NCBI GenBank assembly: GCA_037903475.1
Contig: JBAJFG010000019.1
Coordinates: 5,641,001 to 5,705,000, forward strand
Source of the DNA: Ancylostoma caninum
Taxonomy: Eukaryota > Nematoda > Chromadorea > Rhabditida > Ancylostomatidae
Length of the DNA: 64,000 nt
Direction of reading: 5' to 3'
Part shown: in pieces, positions 23,260 through 35,599 of the stretch
Layout of the letters: every line of letters begins with the position of its first letter
Numbering within the stretch: the first letter of the stretch is position 1
Made by a program: the position numbers and the translations under genes
The notes under the pieces: model-generated
Seen by the model: the letters and a program-made list of their open reading frames with translations, nothing else
What the model was told of the DNA's origin: nothing
Databases searched by the model: none

Positions 23260-25060
23260 TCTTTTATCTAGGAGAGCAAATGAATCGAAGCGGTGCTGGA
23301 GAGAGAGAGGCTTAAAAAAAGGTTCACTTATCTATGAATAAGTTTCAATTGTAAGAACTTCAATACATAGAACCATCCTTCGGAGGCATCGGTAGTGCAA
23401 CTTCATCTAAGTACGTAGCAGCAAGCCTTTGCACAAATGTGGTGGTTGTACATCACTCCTTCCAGTAGTTCCTTCGAACATTGGCAATCGCTATAAAAAC
23501 TGCTACGGCACTCGACTGGTCGTCCACTGCTGGGATAAATCACTTCCGTCCTACCAGGCCTGACACGACATAACAACGTCATTTCAATGCGATGAATGAA
23601 GGTAATACACTAGGGACATTAGATGTCATCACCCGGTGACTGCTGAACGGCGCTGCCACGCTTCACAATGATGGCAGTTTGAAGGTGTCCCCTAATTTTA
23701 TGGTGCGTTCCACCATGAATGACAGTTGGGAAGACAACAGAGAGAAAAAGAACGCGGGAAAGTGTGCGGCAGTTCGAGAGGAACGAGAAGAAAACAGGTT
23801 ATCGGCATGGTTACTCAACTATTGTCGCATTTGGAACAGACTATACAGAAATTGTTGCTGAAATCGATGTTTCTCTAGCACACCTAGGCCCTGTCTTTAT
23901 CCACATTAATTGCTGCTTTTGTTAAGTTTTTCTCGATAGCAACGTATCGGAAGACAAGGAAAAGTGCTCAGACAAACAAGAAAATGTTTTCCCCACAACT
24001 ATTAGAAGGACTTCTAAAAAAAGAGAAAATGATGAATAGGAAAGATGCTTTTCATAGATCGAAGGCTGGCAATGACACTTGGGCGTTAACAACTCATTGA
24101 TTCATCTTATTTCGTTTATCACATTGCAATTCATTTTTCGTTCCAGTTATAAAATTTCACATCTGTTTCTATACATTTTTCTACACGAATTTTCACATGT
24201 GCAGAGCATTCCTCGTGATTAACTACAGCTTCTCTGAATGCAATGCATAGAGTCCGCCTCCGACGTCAATATTTTGTAATAGCGGTGGTAATGGCAAATA
24301 TAACCGGTGCAGTATTATTGCTCCTACCACGTGATCATGTGCTCATTTCCTAAAGACTAAATGAACATGATGTCCTTGCCTTTTGCAGTATCGTTCTTGC
24401 TGGGGAAATAGCTCGCTTTAAAGACGTTGAACATTTTTGCGCCTTCTTACCTCACCCATTCCGTAATGTGAGTGATAGAAAAAATTGTTTATGGGATAGG
24501 AAGACCACTCCTCACTCATTTAATACACCATTTTTGTATACGGAACTCCATAGCGTTTTTTACATCCTTCAAATAGATGGTTAGTGTCTGCAGGGAGTCT
24601 GGGATGCCAACGTAAGGAAGGTGTAAGAGAGAGGAAAAAGCTGGAAAGAGTGGAGATCGAAGGATGTCCACGGGAATTTCGGAATCCAGAAAATTGTTGG
24701 CTTTGAAATCAGATGGAATGAATCCAGTTCAACAAATATTTCAAAAACATTAATGAAGATGGACAGAACAACCTACGTATTTCGAAATACGCAATCTTTC
24801 CTTCATGTACCACTTCTTTGGCGCACATTCTTTTTTGTTCGGATTTTTTTCGATGACACTGTTTTTTTTTCGCAATTTCACTAAATTGTAGCATTGAAGG
24901 CCGGTACAACTGCTGTGATTATCTGGGGCTATTGCTTCTTCCGGCGCGGAAAGTGAAAATTTGCTGAGAACTTCCACACATTTCATGACTTCTTAGCGTT
25001 TATACTCAGAGCAAAACAGAGCAGGAATAGTTCTACTAGTACTTAACCTTATTCGGAATT
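23260..25060. other. Intergenic, no supported gene
   Basis: A minus-strand frame at 24986-24750 begins MKCVEVLSKFSLSAPEEAI and might be an exon, but nothing links to it. Otherwise nothing supported. Confidence 0.45.
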
Positions 25061-25063
25061 TCT

Positions 25064-25132
<69 letters not shown>
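25064..25132. repeat. (CT)n microsatellite
   Basis: About 34 CT dinucleotides with one TT interruption near 25091. Confidence 0.97.
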
Positions 25133-25133
<1 letters not shown>

Positions 25134-25139
25134 AAGGAG

Positions 25140-28100
25140 TCTACAGATTTTATGGAAAAGAAATTCGACAGAACATGTCATGGCTTACAGAAGTGCCCGT
25201 ATTCTTCTATTCTTGCCCTGCTAATGCGCTGAAGCTATGATTAAAAGGGTTCTTGGTCAAAATCCAGCCGAATTTCTAAGAGTCCCATTCCACCCTAAAT
25301 TATGCCATACTAACGTTGGAGATATGAACGACTGCTTTGCTATTAAACATTATCCCTCTCCCACTTCAAAGCGATAAACGAAATAGGTTGTGTTTTACTA
25401 TAGATGTTATCTCTAACAAAAGGTTGCTTTTTGGGAGTTTCGTTGGTTGGGAATTTGCATCATCTATAGGTCAGTATTCAAGAAGTGAGCAATCCCTCAC
25501 CACCTTCATAGAGACAAACATGCAAGGAGGTGACCACAAAAAATTTCAGCACATACCGAAGAATCGCTCGCACACATGCATGTTTCAATGTGGACGACTC
25601 TTTCTTTCCTCGTGTTCTGTTCAAATCCCCATTCTAATATCATCCTCAGCATCTTTTCACGTTCACCATATGGCACATACATGCAACTAAGCACTCAGTG
25701 TTCTATTCTGAGAATGTTTCGCCTTCCAGACACCACACTTGTTGTAGACAGCGCAGATTTCCAAGCGAGAAAGTGATTTTCGAGCACAATGCGCCGCAAT
25801 CAACAAACTCCTCACAGAACAAGTGTGCATGACACACTAAAACACAAAAAACCGCTACACCCACACTAATCCTTCATTAGTGCCTTCACAACTAGTTTTT
25901 GTAGCCACTTGTTATAAGATGTAAGTGCTATTTGCTCCATTCGAAGACGTCTATGTATTTCCGTGCATTTCTCTTTCTCACACCTGGTTTTATCAGTTAG
26001 TGAAGAGTCTAAGGGGGAGGGGGTTGTGGGAGTTCCAATGTGCGAACTTCACCTTGAATTTTCAGTTATCTTGTAGCACAATGAATAATCGAACGAAATT
26101 AAACGTTCTGCTGTCATATTGAATGAACGCCATGAAATATAAGTAAATAAATTTGCATTTCCCAACAGAATCCATTATTTCAGACTTCTGAAATAGATGC
26201 GTAGACATTTGCTCATTGACATGTTCTGTAGCTTGTTTGATCAAAGCCTTTCGTAGAGCATCCAGTAGGTAACACATTCTCTTTGTTGGACTACTCATAT
26301 CCATAGCCTTTTTTCATCTGTTACATTTTAAAGAACTTATATTACTTCTGCATGATTTTGGAAGCTACAGAGCTTATGCTGATGGGATTTCCACAAAATG
26401 CTCCTTATCAGGATCGGCTAATTCAGTTACAAATAATGGTTTGCGATTCGCAGCTGTTGCAAGTTTTCTCTTCATCATTGTGACCACTTGTTGTAGTGAA
26501 AGACTTTCCCCATCATTTTGTGTGCTACCGCCATATACATGGTCTTATTATATTCGTGACTTTTAGCGGCGCCTTGAGGGCATAAAATAGACTGAAGAAG
26601 AGTTACATTCAACAGTACAATGCAGTACTATGTAGGGGAATTCTGCTACCTGACCGTTATCAACAGCTCTACAAATCCCTCGAAAAAAAGAAAAAAGAAG
26701 AAAAATAGAAAACTCTCTACAAATGCTGAACCTATTAATGAGGCCTTTCCGCAGTTTCAAGCAAACTGTCAACTTTACTCAAGTAAGCTTGCTATTGTGA
26801 CAACCGGCAAGGGCCTTTTGTGAGTTAATTTTTCTGGCGATTTCGCTAGAGAAAGAGGGAACATCTAAAAAAACACACAGGATTTGCCTTAAGGGCAGTT
26901 CAGAGTGTTGAAGACGAATGTTTAAAGTGGATCGTTCCTTGAGCAGTGATTTAATGAGGAATGTACTTTTCTGAAAAAAAAAGAAACGAATCCGCATAGT
27001 GAGAACTTCAAGTCAAATGAGAGGAAGAGATTCTGCTAGCGACTTTTCCCTCCGTCAATGTGTTTTTTTTTTACATTTTATTGTCGTTCTGCTTTCGTGA
27101 TACATTTTCGTATGTATCTTTGCTTTGAATCGCATCTTCTTTCAAAAGAATTCTGCTGACGCTATGGAACTGACGATTTAGGCCGAAATGATATTCATCA
27201 ACACTCGTCCTCTCGACGAGGGCATCCATGGTGATCGTCGGCCAAGCAAAGCACCTTCTCACCACTCTGCTCACAGCGAACCTAAGAAGATACATATGAG
27301 CGTGAGTCTTTGAAGACATTTGGATATTTGGTCATACAACCTCTCAAGGTCTGAGTGAAGTTGAAAAAAAAACAAGTCAAAAACAGAGCAGAAATATTGA
27401 AACCTTTGAGGGTGACACGTTCATTACTCGCATAGAAAATTAATGGTAGGTCACGGCATATGCGCATTTCCCGTTACTGAAGACATTTTTTATTAAATAG
27501 CCTATACTTTATGAAACATAGTCTCATAATCATAAGCAGGATGGTAGCGCTCTTAAAATCATTAAAGGCAAGGCGCGGGCAAAATTCTATCTCCCGAATT
27601 TCTATTGGATTAGTAGACTACGGCAACGCCTTGGACGAAAACTGTAGAGAAATCCCTGAGGAGGTCCCCAACAAACACGTTTCCATCGACTAATTCCGGT
27701 ACGGCGTTCGCGGGTTTGCTGCGTCCGTGCTTTCAAATGACGTTATACGGCGCCCCACATGCTGTCTGTTGTGGCATCGTAGGAAAAATTTCATATTCAA
27801 GGAAGAGTAGTCCGTTCGATAGGGTGGGGAAGGTTTCGCGAAGTATTCATTAGGCTGTATGTATCTGAGAGCCTATCGCTGTTCAGAATGCATGCGCGCA
27901 GCCTTTGTCGATTAGAGAGCGTTTTCCATAATCCTCGGACGTTTTGTCCCATATCTAGCGATAGACCTTTTACCGATGTCTCAAACTTGAGATACTCGGT
28001 ACAAATATGTTTTGGACTGCAGAGAGCGGAAAACCTGGATGGGTAAAATTCTGGCCGGACATTGCCTTTGAGTGGAAAAGAGAAAACTTCCTGCATATTC

Positions 28101-28344
28101 ATTCAGATAAGCGGAATTGTGGAACGCAAATATCTACGCAGAATGCGAGCTGAACACTATTTGTTTCGCTAGCGAGAGGTGAAATTCCTTGATTAGCAAT
28201 AGGCGAAACTATTGAGTGACACGAATTTGTCTTGTGTCGAGCCCTGAAACTCTCTCGAATCACACACCGTTCAGCACTTTTAACAGCCACTCCAGGGGAG
28301 ACAGCTCTGTTTATATTCCGTGAGAAAATGTGGATGGTGTCGAA
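25140..28344. other. Intergenic, weak coding patches only
   Basis: Around 27071-27360 on the minus strand two frames compete after a TCTTCTTAG acceptor-like site. One is cysteine-rich and short (VRCEQSGEKVLCLADD...), the other longer (MDALVERTSVDEYHFGLN...). They cannot both be real and neither has a partner exon in phase, so no gene is called. The rest holds short, motif-free frames. Confidence 0.4.
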
Positions 28345-28672
28345 GAAGAATTCATTTATTTATTCACTTATTTGTTTATTCCTGCACTTACAAGGTGCGC
28401 TCACAAACGGGGAACGCTTACGAGCTCACATTGCATAGTACAGCTAAAGAGATTCTAGGAGCCATGAATCGGTTCTCTTTGATCACTGTAGGGTAGGATT
28501 GCTAGGCTCACGCTCTCATTCTACTAACACTGTGAGGTGTCAGGTAGGATAATGCCGTTGAAATTCCGAAGATAAAGTTGTATGCTACCTCGATGCACAG
28601 ACTTTTTGTGTGAGGAGGTAAATGGCGCTAGGAATAACGCCACTTCCCACAAGCGTAGCGCAGGAAATCTGG
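28345..28672. repeat. Dispersed repeat with (ATTT)n head, copy 2
   Basis: Same layout as 8531-8812: ATTT-rich head (28350-28380), then diverged middle, then GGTAAATGGCGCTAGGAATA, ACGCCACTTCCCAC and AAGCGTA. Other ATTT-headed stretches at 13283, 46253 and 62425 may be further relatives, but their bodies do not clearly align. Confidence 0.65.
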
Positions 28673-29016
28673 CACTGGATTTTTGGTCGTTAGGTATTCC
28701 CTACCCCTAACAATCCAGTATAAGACTTACCTCATTAGAAAGACTGAGCAAGTGTAGCAAAACGAGCTGATGAGGCACAAGAACAATGTTGGTTGAGCAG
28801 ATTAATAACTGAGTTATCACCACAAAAGCCTGACAAACAACTCCAAGTTGCAGGACCAAGGTAAAGCGCTAGTATTAATGGAATAATTGGAAACTTCAAG
28901 TAAAACTCGCCGATGTTCCCGAGAAAAATCTTGGACGTGCTTGAATTTCATTACATTTATAATGGCCAGAATGGAGAGTACAGAACGATAGTCTGAACAA
29001 CAAGCGATGTTTTCAG

Positions 29017-30034
29017 AAAGTTGCAGTGTGCCTTCTCGTGTTCTACCTACTCGTCAGCGTGATTCCTGTGCTCCTGCACTATCCTCTCTCACTCGTGTCT
29101 CTTTTCGTTCCGGGCATTGTCTTTCTGTACGCGATCTGTACCCTCCGATCAGAAAGCAAGTCCGACCATTGGCCTTGTTGTCTTGTGGCGGTGGGCAATA
29201 ACATTTTCGTTTTCTCATCGCTCCTTCGTCTAATTGTGAGTACTCTTCTAGATTGTTGGGATCCTTATCAAAATAGCTGCAATCGTCATTTACATAGTAA
29301 TTTTCCCCGTCAAAGATGCAGAGAAAAAACATTCCAATCTTCCCGTGAGACTCCAAGGTAAGGCTGTCATTCCTTTTCCCTCCATCACAGCTCTACTTTT
29401 CCTTGTTCTTATTTAGTTCGAGCAGACGTCACTATGAACCAGTATCGAATGATCTTCTTTGTGGTCCTTATTGCGCTCGAAATATTCGTGCTCATGGTGG
29501 GAGTGTGTCTGAAGTGGCATTTGACTGCATTCGAGCGAATCGACAACAACGCACAGAAACGGGTGAGACAATAAATTAAGCAGAATGCAGCATTGTAGAG
29601 GGCTATCAAAATGTTTCCGGCCCAGACCACTTACAGAACAGCTACTATTGTGAAGTTTCAAGTAGTGCTATGGTGAAAATATTAAGCAAGTACAAATATT
29701 CTATTGGGAAATCGTTGATGTACGTACGCTGATGCCTTAGTATTCGATGGAAGAAACCTATGCACTTATTCGATATTGGTTTAGGAATAAGTTCGTGCGG
29801 TTTTTTTTTCAACTTGGTTTTTCACGAAGATTCGAGCTTTGCTTGACTTGCATCGTGGCCTCCTTTGTAGCTCTTGATTTGCTCTTTCTCACTGTCTCAA
29901 CCGCTTTCCTCAATGCTCGTTTAGCCTTGATTTCTAGCGAGTGGAATCTCACCCTCCAAGTCGAAAAAATAGAACCCCTGCAACCGACTACCGTTCGGCT
30001 TCAATCGTGGGTCAAACTTTGCTCAATTGACTAA
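29017..30034 (+). CDS. Multi-pass membrane protein (partial, at least four TM segments), unknown family
   Basis: Exon model from frame and splice phase: 29017-29190, 29252-29357, 29417-29562 and, less surely, 29741-30034. Introns 1 and 2 are 61 and 59 bp, with GTGGGC/GTAAGG donors and TTCTAG/ATTTAG acceptors, and phases agree (0, 1, 0). The exons encode hydrophobic segments VAVCLLVFYLLVSVIPVLL, LSLVSLFVPGIVFLYAIC, ILIKIAAIVIYIVIFPV and MIFFVVLIALEIFVLMVGVC, with a charged loop after each pair. This fits a tetraspanning protein of the plasma membrane or endomembranes. The possible last exon adds a fifth hydrophobic stretch and ends in TAA; its acceptor (GCCTTAG) is weak. The start codon lies upstream and was not found: the acceptor at 29016 needs a phase-0 exon. 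No family is recognised. Confidence 0.65.
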
Positions 30035-30811
30035 GGATATCAGCGACGTTTGGAATGAACCTTCACTGCTGAAAGGACAGCACAGGAGTGAAAAACCCAC
30101 TTCAGATAGGACAAATTTAACTTTGAAGTTGCTTCTCGTTCTGGACGCCCAGTTTGTGGAACATGAGGGCGATAATCCGCTAAGGTTGCTTTCGATGATA
30201 GGCATAATCACTACTGATGCTAACTCTCAGCAATGAGTAAGTTTACCTAAAGCGTTGCGTGCAAAACCCCAAAATGCTCGATATGAGCTGCTGGTCCACA
30301 ATTGGTATGCTCGATTCCTCGGCGCAGATTCCACCAAAATGACTAGCAAAAACTAGAATGTAAGGGATTTTCACTTTTATCGACTCTACAGCTCTAGTGC
30401 AGTCGTATGCAGCTTACTTTGTTCAATACCCTGTTCATTTCATAAAATTTGTCCCAGAGTTGCGGTTGCGGGCTACAAACTGAATTGCCTCAAACAAAGC
30501 AATTTTTCATAGACATAGAGCTGACAAGTAGCCCTTTCTCTGGCAGCATTAATAGGAGAGGGAAGGACCTATGCAACTCATTCAGTGTGGTTGACAGTGT
30601 TCCTGGGAAGTAGTGGTTTCTGTGCCCATGAAAAACTGCACGAACTCATCCCCCAACCAAATGTGTAGATGAAAGAGCATAGCTCATGTTTTGCTGAAAT
30701 GATAATTTTTCAAAATAACAAAAGATTCTTTTAGAGAATTATCCTAGTGACTGTTAAGGAACCAAATATCAGAACGTTCACACTGAGATGTGTTCAAGCT
30801 TTCCTTTCCAG

Positions 30812-30943
30812 AGTTTTCAGAGAACGACAACTACATCAACCCATCCTTTAATATCTGGCGATCCCGGCAGACGAACAAGTACCGCGTGAATGTACTTTTG
30901 GAAATTGAATCTCTCGAATCCACAGCGAATCTTTCACCGCATG
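30812..30943 (+). CDS. Orphan coding exon, unknown protein
   Basis: Between a good acceptor (CTTTCCAG, or TTTTCAG nine bases later in the same frame) and donor GTAGAG, the frame is open with clearly coding composition: ENDNYINPSFNIWRSRQTNK, then YRVNVLLEIESLESTANL. It enters and leaves in phase 1. It lies 0.8 kb after the membrane-protein exons, but none of those ends in phase 1, so I cannot join them. It may be a 3' exon of that gene with an intermediate exon missed, or a separate gene. Confidence 0.45.
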
Positions 30944-30949
30944 GTAGAG

Positions 30950-31998
30950 TACATATGTTCCAGCAATTCTCCTGCAGGTTGTAAATGTACTGTAGTTGGA
31001 AAAGTGTAAGATTGCAAATTCTGTTTAGTCATCTATACGTACATGTGTACATACAAATGGTATACCATGTTTTCATTTTATTTTTACTTGTTCCAATGAC
31101 CGGAGTCTCACATTATTCATGATACTGTCCACTTTCTGGATGTTTTCAATGTTGACGCCTTTTCTCTGAGAAGTGATGATCAAATGGATGATCTCATGAG
31201 GGAAGCACCAAACCAATGTAAACACGTACGGTTAATTCGCTGCATTAACTCTTTTATTTATTGTTTCCATTCTTTTCTTAAACCACCATATGTAGTCGCT
31301 ATAGATCTCATTCATCTATCATATGTATAACAAAGAAAACCTTCTATAAATTCTGAACGCTTCATTGTCGGACTAACTACTCTTGTTACAACGAAGCAAC
31401 AAAACCACCTACAACAGCAAACCCGACGAACTCATATATGTAGAACCTGAGGTCTAACCTGATTGTGGAAATCAAATTTTTCGGAAACTTCCTAGAGAGG
31501 CTTCTGTATCGTTGTGTTTGATCATTGTGCACTCGAATGGGGCGGATCTATCTAAAAGTTCGTCGTGAATATTCGACGGGGGAAGAAAATTCAACAAAAA
31601 AAAACACCGAAAACAATGAAGGAGTATTCAAATCTCGCTTCAACTGCTTCGCCAGAATATGTACCCGTGTCGAGGTTAAAGTTTAGTCAGAGTTACCAAA
31701 AATAACGACAGTTTTTTCTTGGTGTATTAAGAGCTCCGCCCAACGTCTTACATTTGCTATCGAACTTTTACATCACTGAAATTGTAGCTATAAGCAATTT
31801 CTCAGGATAGATTAATTTTCCATCATTTGTTTGAACAGCGGTGAGGCAAGATGCATAGGTTTGAATGCCAACAGAAAATAACTGACAGCTTGGTGAAGGA
31901 GTGGATGAGGTATGCCGAATTGGCGGAAAAAATGAGTTTTAAACCGTAAACTTCGACGCCTGCAAACTTTTGCACCTGCTGGGCAACAGCGACGTAAC
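30950..31998. other. Intergenic, nothing supported
   Basis: No coherent frames or repeats that I can support. Confidence 0.5.
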
Positions 31999-32095
31999 CA
32001 GGGATAAGCGGATACGAAAACTTCCACTGCCCGAATAACGGATAACGGATAGGCCAAAAATGACCGGATAACGGATAAGTATTCGATAACAAACA
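31999..32095. repeat. Single end of the CAGRGATRAGCGGATA hAT-like family
   Basis: Starts CAGGGATAAGCGGATACG and continues with repeated GGATAACGGATA words and a TAGGCCAAAAATG block. This matches the ends of the element at 60588-61343. The opposite end is not visible, so it is a solo or truncated copy. Confidence 0.65.
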
Positions 32096-32400
32096 AGTTA
32101 GCAGACACTTATCCGTTAGACAACATTGGCTTTCAACGGAATATCGTGTTAAATAAGGAATAATTCCACATGCTACAAGACAGCACCTTCTACTTTGCTG
32201 AATGTGGAGGAGAATTAGAACGAATTCTTTAACTCGTTAGCCGTCGAAATTTGCCATTCTCGTTACGAAGTTGGGCATCGCGTCGTAGTAAAGAGATGCA
32301 AGTATAGCACCTAACGTTTGGCATGAAAACCAGCTCCCAGTGATATTAGGATGTTCGACACGTTGATTGGTACATAAGTTACTTGAGATGATACATGTCT

Positions 32401-32480
32401 ACCACTTTTTTCAGTATAAAGTGTTTCAAAAACAAAGGCTGGTCCTTGTTTTTGAAACACTTTATACTGAAAAAAGTGGT
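32401..32480. repeat. Perfect hairpin, 35-bp arms, 10-nt loop
   Basis: Arm 32401-32435 (starting ACCACTTTTTTCAGTATAAA) is the exact inverse complement of 32446-32480, separated by AGGCTGGTCC. There is no mismatch over 35 pairs, while all other foldbacks in the window are diverged, so it is young, gene-converted or under constraint. The stem length is compatible with a small-RNA precursor; expression is unknown. Confidence 0.9.
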
Positions 32481-32798
32481 CCTTCCCACGTTCGCGATTT
32501 ATTGAGGGCCCTCAAATATGCGTTCTCTGCTTCATATATCTTTTGCGGAATTCTGGTGAACTCACTAGTACCGACGATTACGATCTATAGAATATTCTAA
32601 ACGATATTGACTAATAGATTCAAAAAAAAATGGTAGGAACACCAAGATTCAATGTCTGGCCGAAATGAAGCACGCGAAGAGGAGACACTGCTCTTAGGTG
32701 AGCTGCGAGGTCATCAATTTCAACTTTTTTAGTTGTAGTCACAACATTAGTCGACGTTGTTGTCTTACGAAAAAAAAGATCCGAGATTATTCTCTCTG

Positions 32799-32965
32799 TC
32801 GCTAGACGATCAGGTGTTCAGGACAGTCGTGGAACCTAAACCGGATCTTACCATTTGGATGATGAGAGCAGGGGTGAATGCTCACTACACTACAGTTTCA
32901 ATAGATCTGACTTCAATCAGAAGGGTAATAAAAGTTCGGACGTGAACAGCATGACTGATGACCGG
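32799..32965 (+). repeat. Dispersed repeat, copy 1 of a pair
   Basis: Aligns with 34014-34175: ACGATCA, then GGACA.TCGTGGAA.CT, CTACAGTTTCAA, AGA..TGA.TC and GTGAACAGC followed by CTGATGACC. Frames are open in both but differ, so repeat DNA is likelier than a coding duplication. Confidence 0.5.
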
Positions 32966-34013
32966 CGTCTTAGCTGGTGTGACATCTTTTCTAGCTTAAG
33001 TTTTCGTCCCAAAACGGTCCATTTCTAGACCATGTATTTACAATGCATGAAGCTCAGTTTCTGTACGATAAGAAGAAATGCGAATGGTTATGGATTTCCC
33101 ACTTCTAAGATTTCCCAAGCCACTTCTTCTCTCCAGAGTAGTTGTGTCAAGAGTTTGGTGGTGCTGTAAAAGTGTGATTGAGTGCACACTTCTACAGCCT
33201 AGTCAGTCGTTGAAAGTAGAGTCCTAGCATTGTAATTTCGAGTTGAGATCTAAAAAAATCTGCTATAGACGTGGTCGGCAGTGGTGAACAAAAGCTGGTT
33301 TTCCCCTGTTCCAGGGTAGCGTTAAACCACACATTCCAAAACTCACAGGGCAAAAACTGATGCAGTGAAGCATCGAGGTTCTCACTCAATGCCCTTATTC
33401 CTCAGACCATTACCCTACTGTGTTTCATTTTTCCCTGCTCCAGATAGAATTCTGCGACAGCAGCAGATTGCTGATCTAGAGCATGCTGACATCGCCTGTC
33501 AAAAATTTGCGAATTCTTGTGATCTCATTTCAGAGGAGTGACATCATCAATAAAGAGGAGTGACATCACCAATAAATTGTCGGTAGGATTTACCAAATTG
33601 AATGGTTGCTAAACTCATGAAAAAGATGGTGTTTGAACCGAGTTACAACACTTTGAACTGAAGGGTCCATTTCGGCTCTTGATTTCACAACAACCTAACT
33701 TTTAATCCTGTCAAAAGTGAGCAACCTCGAGCCAAAGTTGTGCAGCTTTCTGAAAGTGCTTTTCCTCCTCCTTCAAATCCATTTTAAATTTCTGGCTAGG
33801 CTTTCTTCTGTGATTTTCCATCCAACAAACGAAGAGCCAACACGATTCTCGAGTGATCCTGGTTAATGATTTCAACCTCGACCACTCTGAGCCAGAGGTC
33901 CCCGGTGATATTGCGTTTTGGCTCGCTCCCATTTTCCCAACGGACGGTGAGCTCCAGGTTCGCAAAATTTCATACCGGCGATTATACTCCAAGACAACCA
34001 TGGTCGTGATCGC

Positions 34014-34175
34014 AGGTTCTCGCTTGACGATCACTCGTTGGGGACAATCGTGGAAGCTGAAGCTCACTATTCGAACAGGGATGCATACTTACTATACTAC
34101 AGTTTCAAACATTAGACTTGAGTCGACATGGGAAGAAAGTTGCTGAGGTGAACAGCCCATGGTCTAACTGATGAC
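34014..34175 (+). repeat. Dispersed repeat, copy 2 of a pair
   Basis: Partner of 32799-32965, in the same orientation and about 1.2 kb downstream, sharing CTACAGTTTCAA and CTGATGACC blocks. Confidence 0.5.
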
Positions 34176-34583
34176 CAGTGAGACATTTGTGCAGCTCTAT
34201 CCTCGGATGGTTGAGCTTGCTCCGCCTTCACCCCCTCCACCTCAGACGGGTGTGAGATGTGTTGCCACTTCTCATTTGGTTTTTAGCTTATTTGACAATT
34301 CGCATACATTAGCAGGAGAGTCGAAAGAGAGAAAAGCAGAATCCCAAGAGCAAGCATTTTGCCATAGGTGCAAGGCTTAGTTCTTTAGGTTCGGGCATTG
34401 AAAAAAGGATCTCGTTAGAGGAACTTCCTCTCTCCTCGTAATAGGAAACCGACATGCTCACCCGTCCTATGACTGATCACATATAATAGACGGCTATGAC
34501 GTTCTGAATTTTCCAGTTTTCCTTTCGGTGTATTTTGCGTGCATTAGAATGAATAAATAAATAACGTAACCGAGCGACATTGC

Positions 34584-35596
34584 TTAAGGACAGCACCCAT
34601 GAAACTTTTCTTGTCAGAGATTTTGATCATTTTGGATACCTAGCAGTGGTTGCAAAAGTTACATAAGTTGCACCGCCGCAGCTATCAGCGTTCTCAAGAT
34701 ATAAAGAAATTAGATTTGTTTTTTCCAATAGGATATGCTGAAGTATACTATGAACAGGTGTCTTCGTTGACAATCACTCTCTTTCCGTATGACAGCACTT
34801 GTTTTCATGCCCACCTTCCATTTTAAGGCTGGGCAACTCGGCCATGCTGTGCAGACGGGCTAAACTCGTGGCAATGAAAACCGCCTTCTTTAGGATTTAC
34901 AAAGTTGAACACATCATCCGCTTTCCAGGGTGCCACCCACGCCATCCTTGTCCGACCTCGCGTTTCCCATCCAATATCTTCACTGGTAGGTGTCCTAACC
35001 CTTTGGCCAACTTTGACGATTTCCGATCATTGACTGAGGAGTTCTTCGACCTGTAGTAACATGACTGACTAACATTACTGACCCTGCCGTGCTAGAACAG
35101 TCCCTGATTGATAGGTGTACATGGTCATTACAACATTTCCTGAAGTTTCCTGATTGGAGAGAAAGCGTTCGAAGACTAAAGATTCAGAGCGTTTTAATCA
35201 TTTCCCAACAACATAAAGGCAGCACCCACCGGAATTTCGCTACCATAGGTTTTGCTACATTCCTGGATACAACGTTATAGTGAACATGGATGCTGGGTTC
35301 AATTTCGTCAAATCCTACAAAGAAGGCGGCTTTCATAGCCTAGAGTTTAGCCCGTCTGCACGGAACGGCCGAGTTGCCCGAGCCTAAAATGAAAGGGACT
35401 GGGAATGAAAACATGTGTTGTCATAAGGAAAGAAAGTGATTGTAAACTAAAACACCCGTTCATTTTGTTCTTCAACTCATCCTGTTGCAACGCCGAAACA
35501 AATCTTTTCAATTTCGTAGGATGGTTGCGACCTCTGTTAGGTATCCAAAACGACGAAAATCTCTGAGAGGAAAATTTCAGTGTGCGCTGCCTTTAA
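34584..35596. mobile_element. Foldback DNA element with ~300-bp inverted arms at TTAA
   Basis: Ends read TTAAGGACAGCACCC (left) and TTAAAGGCAGCGCAC (inward from the right). The arms (about 34584-34915 and 35300-35596) share TCAGAGATTTT, TTTTGGATACCTA.CAG, GGTGT.TT.GTT.ACAATCAC, GGGCAACTCGGCC and GCAGACGGGCTAAACTC. Insertion at TTAA is a piggyBac-like trait, but the ends are not diagnostic. The ~385-bp centre codes for nothing. An isolated arm fragment lies at 6445-6595. Confidence 0.75.
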
Positions 35597-35599
35597 TTG

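Noticed and set aside
24709..24986. Minus-strand exon starting MKCVEVLSKF
   Set aside because: Plausible composition but no partner exon and a second register is equally open.
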